Part shown: positions 60,389 to 64,000 of the stretch, piece after piece | Layout: each line of letters begins with the position of its first letter | How positions within the stretch are numbered: position 1 is the first letter of the stretch | From: Bernardetiaceae bacterium | GTDB taxonomy: Bacteria; Bacteroidota; Bacteroidia; Cytophagales; Thermoflexibacteraceae | Length of the DNA stretch: 64,000 bases | Direction: 5' to 3' | NCBI GenBank assembly: GCA_025057115.1 | Contig: JANWWZ010000002.1 | Location: forward strand, 124,001 to 188,000 | Made by a program: the position numbers and the translations under genes | Notes under the pieces: generated by a model | Databases searched by the model: none | Seen by the model: only the letters and a program-made list of their open reading frames with translations | Told to the model about the DNA's origin: nothing

Positions 60389-61302
60389 AAGAATGGTTAG
60401 GGCTCTCTCGGCAAGAAATGAAAGGGTTTGTCCTTGCTATGCTATTGATGACCATTGTTCTCTCTCTGCCGTATGTAATAAAATCTTTTCAAGAGGTAGC
60501 AACCTACGACAAAAGGCGCGATGAAGCAGCGCTGGATAGCTTAGTAGCTCAACTGCAAAAAACTAATCAGGCTTCAAGCCAAGAAACAGCCCTGACTATA
60601 CAAGACTACTTGCCTAAGGGAGAGCCCTTTGCATTAAAGCCTTTTGATCCCAATCAGCTCACTGCCAAAGAATGGGAAGCTTTAGGGCTGAAGCCTTATT
60701 TGGCAGAACGGATAGTAAAATACCGCACTAAGGTGGCGCCTTTTCGCATTAAAAGCGACTTGCTGAAAGTATATGGCTTTTCTGAAAAACTTTACAACCG
60801 CTTTGCGCCTTTCATACTGCTTCCTGAAAATATTGAGCCGAGTTCAATGGCCAAAAACCCTTCGAAGCCAAAGACTGAAGAAAATACTCCTACAAAGCCC
60901 AAACTGCAAAAATTTGACCTCAATCTTGCTGATAGTGCTCAGTTAGTTGCTTTGCAAGGGGTTGGAGCAGTGCTAGCCATGCGCATCATTCGCTTTCGGG
61001 AGGCATTAGGTGGATTTTACAGCCTGGAGCAGCTCAAGGAAGTATACGGCATTACTGATCAAGCCCTTCAATCCCTTACCACATGGGCAGAAATTACTCC
61101 CAATTCTCACCGCCGCATTCCTATCAACCGCGCTGAGGTAGAAACGCTAAAACGACATCCTTACATTAGCCCTAAATTAGCTCAGGTAATAGTGAATTAT
61201 CGCCAGCAACACGGGGACTATAAAAACGCAGCTGACTTGCAAAAAATTCGCATTTTGCAGCCTGCAACTTTAGAAAAACTACTCCCTTACATAGAATTTT
61301 AA
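60385..61302 (+). CDS. Membrane-anchored protein with three helix-hairpin-helix motifs (ComEA-like)
   Basis: 305 residues. One N-terminal helix (about 14-32, FVLAMLLMTIVLSLPYVI) anchors it. Three HhH units follow at about 85-145, 190-240 and 245-305 (SAQLVALQGVGAVLAMRII, LKRHPYISPKLAQVIVNYR). ComEA-type HhH proteins bind DNA for uptake in natural transformation, but most Bacteroidota members of this size are uncharacterised. It overlaps the previous gene by 4 nt. Confidence 0.82.
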   Translation: MKEWLGLSRQEMKGFVLAMLLMTIVLSLPYVIKSFQEVATYDKRRDEAALDSLVAQLQKTNQASSQETALTIQDYLPKGEPFALKPFDPNQLTAKEWEALGLKPYLAERIVKYRTKVAPFRIKSDLLKVYGFSEKLYNRFAPFILLPENIEPSSMAKNPSKPKTEENTPTKPKLQKFDLNLADSAQLVALQGVGAVLAMRIIRFREALGGFYSLEQLKEVYGITDQALQSLTTWAEITPNSHRRIPINRAEVETLKRHPYISPKLAQVIVNYRQQHGDYKNAADLQKIRILQPATLEKLLPYIEF

Positions 61303-61761
61303 CTCTTTGCCGCAATTTTTCCTTGATTTATGCAAATTCTTAAAGCACAACTTAGTTTCCAAAAGCACGTGGTTTAATTTTGACCAGAAGAGGTAAAAAA
61401 ACTTACCATTACAGCAATTTTTAGCAGCTGTTGCAGTTTTTTTTACAGAACTCCAGAAAAAAGTCTACTGGAAAAAAAACGCGAACTTGATCGACTGTAG
61501 CTTTTTCAACAATCCCCAACAATACCAAATCGCAAAGTGAATGCGATGACTTGGGTAATGGGAGGGCTTTTTAGTATGTTTCCATCAAAATAACAAGAGG
61601 GCGGCTCACGCCTACCCTCCTGTCTCTTTCAACCAGCTATGAAAAGAAATATCTAAAGCACAGCTTTAAATATTTACTGCCTTGTTACAAAAGTATAGTT
61701 TTTGCCTTAATTTGAGTGCGTTTTTGCAAGTTTTAACATATTTTAACGAAACAAGAAACCT
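61303..61761. other. Intergenic region with no supported gene
   Basis: About 460 nt between convergent genes. It has A/T-rich runs and a hairpin GAGGG...CCCTC at 61597-61619 (with an inner GCG/CGC) but no T-tract next to it. I see no protein gene, tRNA or promoter pair that I would defend. Confidence 0.45.
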
Positions 61762-63087
61762 TCACTTGCGTTTTTTTGCAGCTTTGCGGTGGGCTATCTT
61801 ACGCGCGTTAGATTTATGAGGTTTTTGTGCCTTAGATGATTTTTTCTCGTGAAAAGCACCTTGATAATCAGGGTTTTCACGGCGTTTTTGGCGGTCTATT
61901 TCCCGCGCTATGGCTTGTTGCTCTTCAAAGGGCGTTGGAGGAATATCGATGTTTTCCGGTAGCGGCACAACAGGAATAGCTTGCCTGATGAGTTGTTGAA
62001 TTTTTTCGATGTGATATTTCTCCGCTGGATTGCAGAAAGTAATAGCAATGCCTTCTTGCCCTGCTCTGCCTGTTCGCCCAATGCGGTGCACATAATCTTC
62101 GTACACCAAAGGCACGTCAAAATTAATTACATGACTTACCTGACTGATGTCAATACCACGAGCAGCTACGTCAGTAGCCACCAGTACGCGCAAACTGCCT
62201 TCCCTAAACTGTTTCATGGCATTGATCCGCGCATTTTGCCCTTTATTGGCATGAATAATGCGCAGGTGAGGAGTAATTTTTCGGGCAATAAATTTGCCAA
62301 TATTTTCTGCATTTTGTCTAGTTCGGCAAAAAATAATGACGCGTTCTAATTTTTCATGCTCAAACAAGTATGCCAACAGATTGACTTTGGTTTTCAAGTT
62401 GGGAACGTAGTAGAGCTGTTGGGCAATTGTCTCGGCAGTGGTGGCTGAGGGAGTAATTTCTACTTGCACGGGGGCTTCTAAAAACTCCTCTGAAAGCCGT
62501 ACTACCTTTTCGGGCATGGTGGCAGAAAACAAAAGATTTTGGCGCTTACGAGGTAAAATTTCTAACATGCGGCGAATTTGCGGCATAAAGCCCATATCCA
62601 TAAGCTTATCGGCTTCATCTAACACAAAGATTTTAATTTCCTTCACCACCATCTCCCCTGTTCGGTAAATATCCATCAATCGTCCTGGAGTAGCCACTAC
62701 CGCATCTGTACCCGCTTTAATAGCTTCTAGTTGAGCTTTCATGCCTACGCCACCGTAAAGAGCCACACAGCGCAAGTCAGTGTAAGCAGCCAGTTGCTTA
62801 AAATGATCGGCAATTTGCATGACCAGCTCGCGCGTAGGAGCCACGATCAAAGCTCTGGGAAAAGGGCTCTGGGCATATTTAAGCCGCGCAAGCAAGGGCA
62901 ACAAATAAGCAGCCGTTTTCCCCGTTCCTGTTTGGGCGATGCCGAGCACGTCGTGCCCTTCTAATGCCAGGGGGATTACTTTTTCTTGCACCGGCGTGGG
63001 TTGATGCCACCCCAGCTGCTCAATAGCCGCTAGCAGTGGCTTATTTAGCTTAAAGGCAGCAAATCCGTTTTTGGACTCTTCTTCCAT
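61762..63087 (-). CDS. DEAD-box RNA helicase
   Basis: About 441 residues with all helicase motifs: Q motif (FAAFKLNKPLL...PTPVQ), I AQTGTGKT, Ia PTREL, II VLDEADKL, III FSAT, IV VIIFCRTRQ, V ATDVAARGIDI and VI HRIGRTGR. The C-terminal tail after about residue 390 is strongly basic (KAQKPHKSNARKIAHRK), as in RhlE-type helicases, and probably binds RNA. The ATG at 63087 is chosen because its promoter lies immediately upstream. It is probably involved in ribosome assembly or RNA decay. Confidence 0.95.
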   Translation of the reverse strand: MEEESKNGFAAFKLNKPLLAAIEQLGWHQPTPVQEKVIPLALEGHDVLGIAQTGTGKTAAYLLPLLARLKYAQSPFPRALIVAPTRELVMQIADHFKQLAAYTDLRCVALYGGVGMKAQLEAIKAGTDAVVATPGRLMDIYRTGEMVVKEIKIFVLDEADKLMDMGFMPQIRRMLEILPRKRQNLLFSATMPEKVVRLSEEFLEAPVQVEITPSATTAETIAQQLYYVPNLKTKVNLLAYLFEHEKLERVIIFCRTRQNAENIGKFIARKITPHLRIIHANKGQNARINAMKQFREGSLRVLVATDVAARGIDISQVSHVINFDVPLVYEDYVHRIGRTGRAGQEGIAITFCNPAEKYHIEKIQQLIRQAIPVVPLPENIDIPPTPFEEQQAIAREIDRQKRRENPDYQGAFHEKKSSKAQKPHKSNARKIAHRKAAKKRK

Positions 63088-63108
63088 CGCCGGCCTGGAT
63101 GATGGGTG

Positions 63109-63141
63109 CAAAGTTACACCTTGCCGGCGTTGGAAATCAAA
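63109..63141 (-). promoter_or_regulatory. Promoter of the DEAD-box helicase gene
   Basis: On the minus strand TTTG (63141-63138), a 21-nt spacer and TAACTTTG (63116-63109) match the consensus. It lies just after the upstream gene and shows that the helicase has its own promoter. Confidence 0.65.
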
Positions 63142-63146
63142 CAAGT

Positions 63147-64000
63147 TCAACCTTTGTAGGCGATTCGGTAAATTACATTGGCTTTGTCATCCGAAACAAG
63201 CATGGAGCCATCGGGCAAGAATTGCACGTCTACAGGGCGCCCCCAGGCTTCATCAGTGGCTTGGTTGAGCCATCCTTCAGCAAATACTTCGTAGCCTGCA
63301 GAACGGTTATCAGGGGTAATGCGCACTAGCGTTATGCGATAGCCAATTTTTTTAGAGCGATTCCATGAACCGTGTTCGGCAATAAACAATTGATTTTTGT
63401 AAGAGGCGGGAAACATATCGCCTGTGTAGAAACGGCAGCCCAAAGCAGCCACGTGAGGACCCAGCACCTGAGTAGGAGGCGTAAAATCGGAACAAGGGCG
63501 CTTTTTGCCAAATTCTGGGTCGGGGATGTTGCCTTGATGGCAATAAGGATAGCCAAAATGCATTCCTGGACGTGGCGCGTGATGCAATACATCCCCTGGG
63601 ATATCGTCTCCCATCATGTCGCGTCCATTGCTAGTAAACCACAAATCCCCTGTAACTGGATGCCAAGTAAATCCTACGCTGTTGCGAACTCCGTGAGCAT
63701 AAATTTCAAAGCCCGTTCCATCTGGGTTGAGCCGAGTAATGGTAGAATAGACGGGATTGTCTAGCCGCTCGCAAATATTGCACGGTGCCCCTACGGGCAC
63801 ATAGAGTTTGCCATCCGGTCCGAAAGCGATGAATTTCCAGCCGTGGTGCTTGTCTTTGGGAAATTTATCGTACACTACAACGGGTTTGGGAGGGTTGTCC
63901 AAGTTAGCTTCAATATTGTCAAAGCGAAGGATGCGGCTTACTTCCGCTACATAAAGGCTACCGTTGCGAAATGCTACCCCATTGGGCATATCCAACCCCG
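63147..64000 (-). CDS. Sorbosone/glucose dehydrogenase-like beta-propeller protein, 5' end missing
   Basis: The last 284 residues of a gene running past the window. The sequence has the beta-propeller repeats of PQQ-dependent sugar (sorbosone) dehydrogenases: GLDMPNGVAF, HHGWKFIAFGPDGKLYVPVG, HGVRNSVGFTWHP, IAEHGSWNRS and GRPVDVQFLPDGSMLVSDD. Arg and His of the RNSVGF and WHP motifs are family-conserved. The N-terminal part, with any signal peptide or cytochrome domain, lies beyond base 64000. Cofactor use is inferred from family; substrate unknown. Confidence 0.88.
   Translation of the reverse strand, partial: GLDMPNGVAFRNGSLYVAEVSRILRFDNIEANLDNPPKPVVVYDKFPKDKHHGWKFIAFGPDGKLYVPVGAPCNICERLDNPVYSTITRLNPDGTGFEIYAHGVRNSVGFTWHPVTGDLWFTSNGRDMMGDDIPGDVLHHAPRPGMHFGYPYCHQGNIPDPEFGKKRPCSDFTPPTQVLGPHVAALGCRFYTGDMFPASYKNQLFIAEHGSWNRSKKIGYRITLVRITPDNRSAGYEVFAEGWLNQATDEAWGRPVDVQFLPDGSMLVSDDKANVIYRIAYKG

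Noticed and set aside
1-64000. tRNA genes, insertion sequences, prophage, toxin-antitoxin or defence modules
   Set aside because: Gaps were read for tRNA T-loop sequence, terminal inverted repeats and characteristic protein motifs; none was found.

Overview
The window is a gene-dense stretch of a Bacteroidota chromosome, most likely a Cytophagales-type aerobe. I base this on gene content and on promoters, not on a search. Bacteroidota markers include a GldA-like ATPase, the DUF1599 / BT_3928-type DoxX / folP neighbourhood, a DUF6913 gene directly before dapA, a Bacteroidota-style short sigma-70 factor and a Na+-translocating NADH:quinone reductase. Many genes also have a readable TAnnTTTG -7 box, the signature of the Bacteroidota primary sigma factor. 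No tRNA, rRNA, insertion sequence, prophage or CRISPR array was recognised. The genus cannot be fixed from this sequence.

Layout. 0-5.7 kb: a small STAS-like protein, an amino-acid permease, grpE-dnaJ followed by an FtsX-type permease, and a single-domain response regulator. 5.7-6.5 kb: a non-coding stretch with several inverted repeats. 6.5-14.5 kb: a GldA-like ATPase, then a minus-strand set (TraB/GumN, TlpA-like thioredoxin, unknown membrane protein, DppB-like permease, BT_3928-like protein, DUF1599) divergent from folP and a SPOR-domain protein. 15-22.3 kb: a minus-strand block of SpoIIE phosphatase, methyltransferase, SixA, HAD phosphatase, acyltransferase, pgi and 3-methyladenine glycosylase. 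22.4-30.6 kb: plus-strand Ohr, MBL hydrolase, a very large hybrid histidine kinase with a response regulator and a conserved 76-residue protein, an unknown protein and a DJ-1/PfpI protein. 30.7-35.3 kb: a CapA-like protein with a six-unit hairpin repeat array upstream, pyrE, a DCC thiol oxidoreductase, an ECF-like sigma factor and a flavin amine oxidase. 35.7-40.4 kb: nqrABCDE with a terminator after nqrE and no nqrF. 40.4-45.3 kb: a PolX-like protein, a candidate small RNA, a DUF697/SHOCT gene pair, Mn-type superoxide dismutase and a TrpF-like protein. 45.4-53.9 kb: a lipoprotein, ribH, an RND exporter, ornithine aminotransferase, a PH-like membrane protein, citrate synthase and a CocE/NonD hydrolase. 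54-64 kb: a DUF1573 protein, an atypical SDR, mdh, an AAA ATPase, DUF6913-dapA, a STAS-like protein, a triple helix-hairpin-helix protein, a DEAD-box helicase and the 3' part of a sorbosone-dehydrogenase-like gene.

How it works together. Most genes are housekeeping: glycolysis and TCA (pgi, gltA, mdh), sodium-motive respiration (nqr), protein folding (grpE-dnaJ), cofactor and nucleotide synthesis (folP, ribH, pyrE), lysine/peptidoglycan precursors (dapA), amino-acid use (permease, rocD), and oxidative or alkylation defence (Sod, Ohr, Mpg). The less ordinary material is regulatory or divergent. It comprises the 32-bp-period hairpin array at 31937-32108, an orphan promoter-terminator pair at 42311-42424 that looks like a small-RNA gene, three promoters placed so close to start codons that leaderless mRNAs are likely, and several enzyme homologues (PolX-like, TrpF-like, SDR) that have lost catalytic residues of their families.
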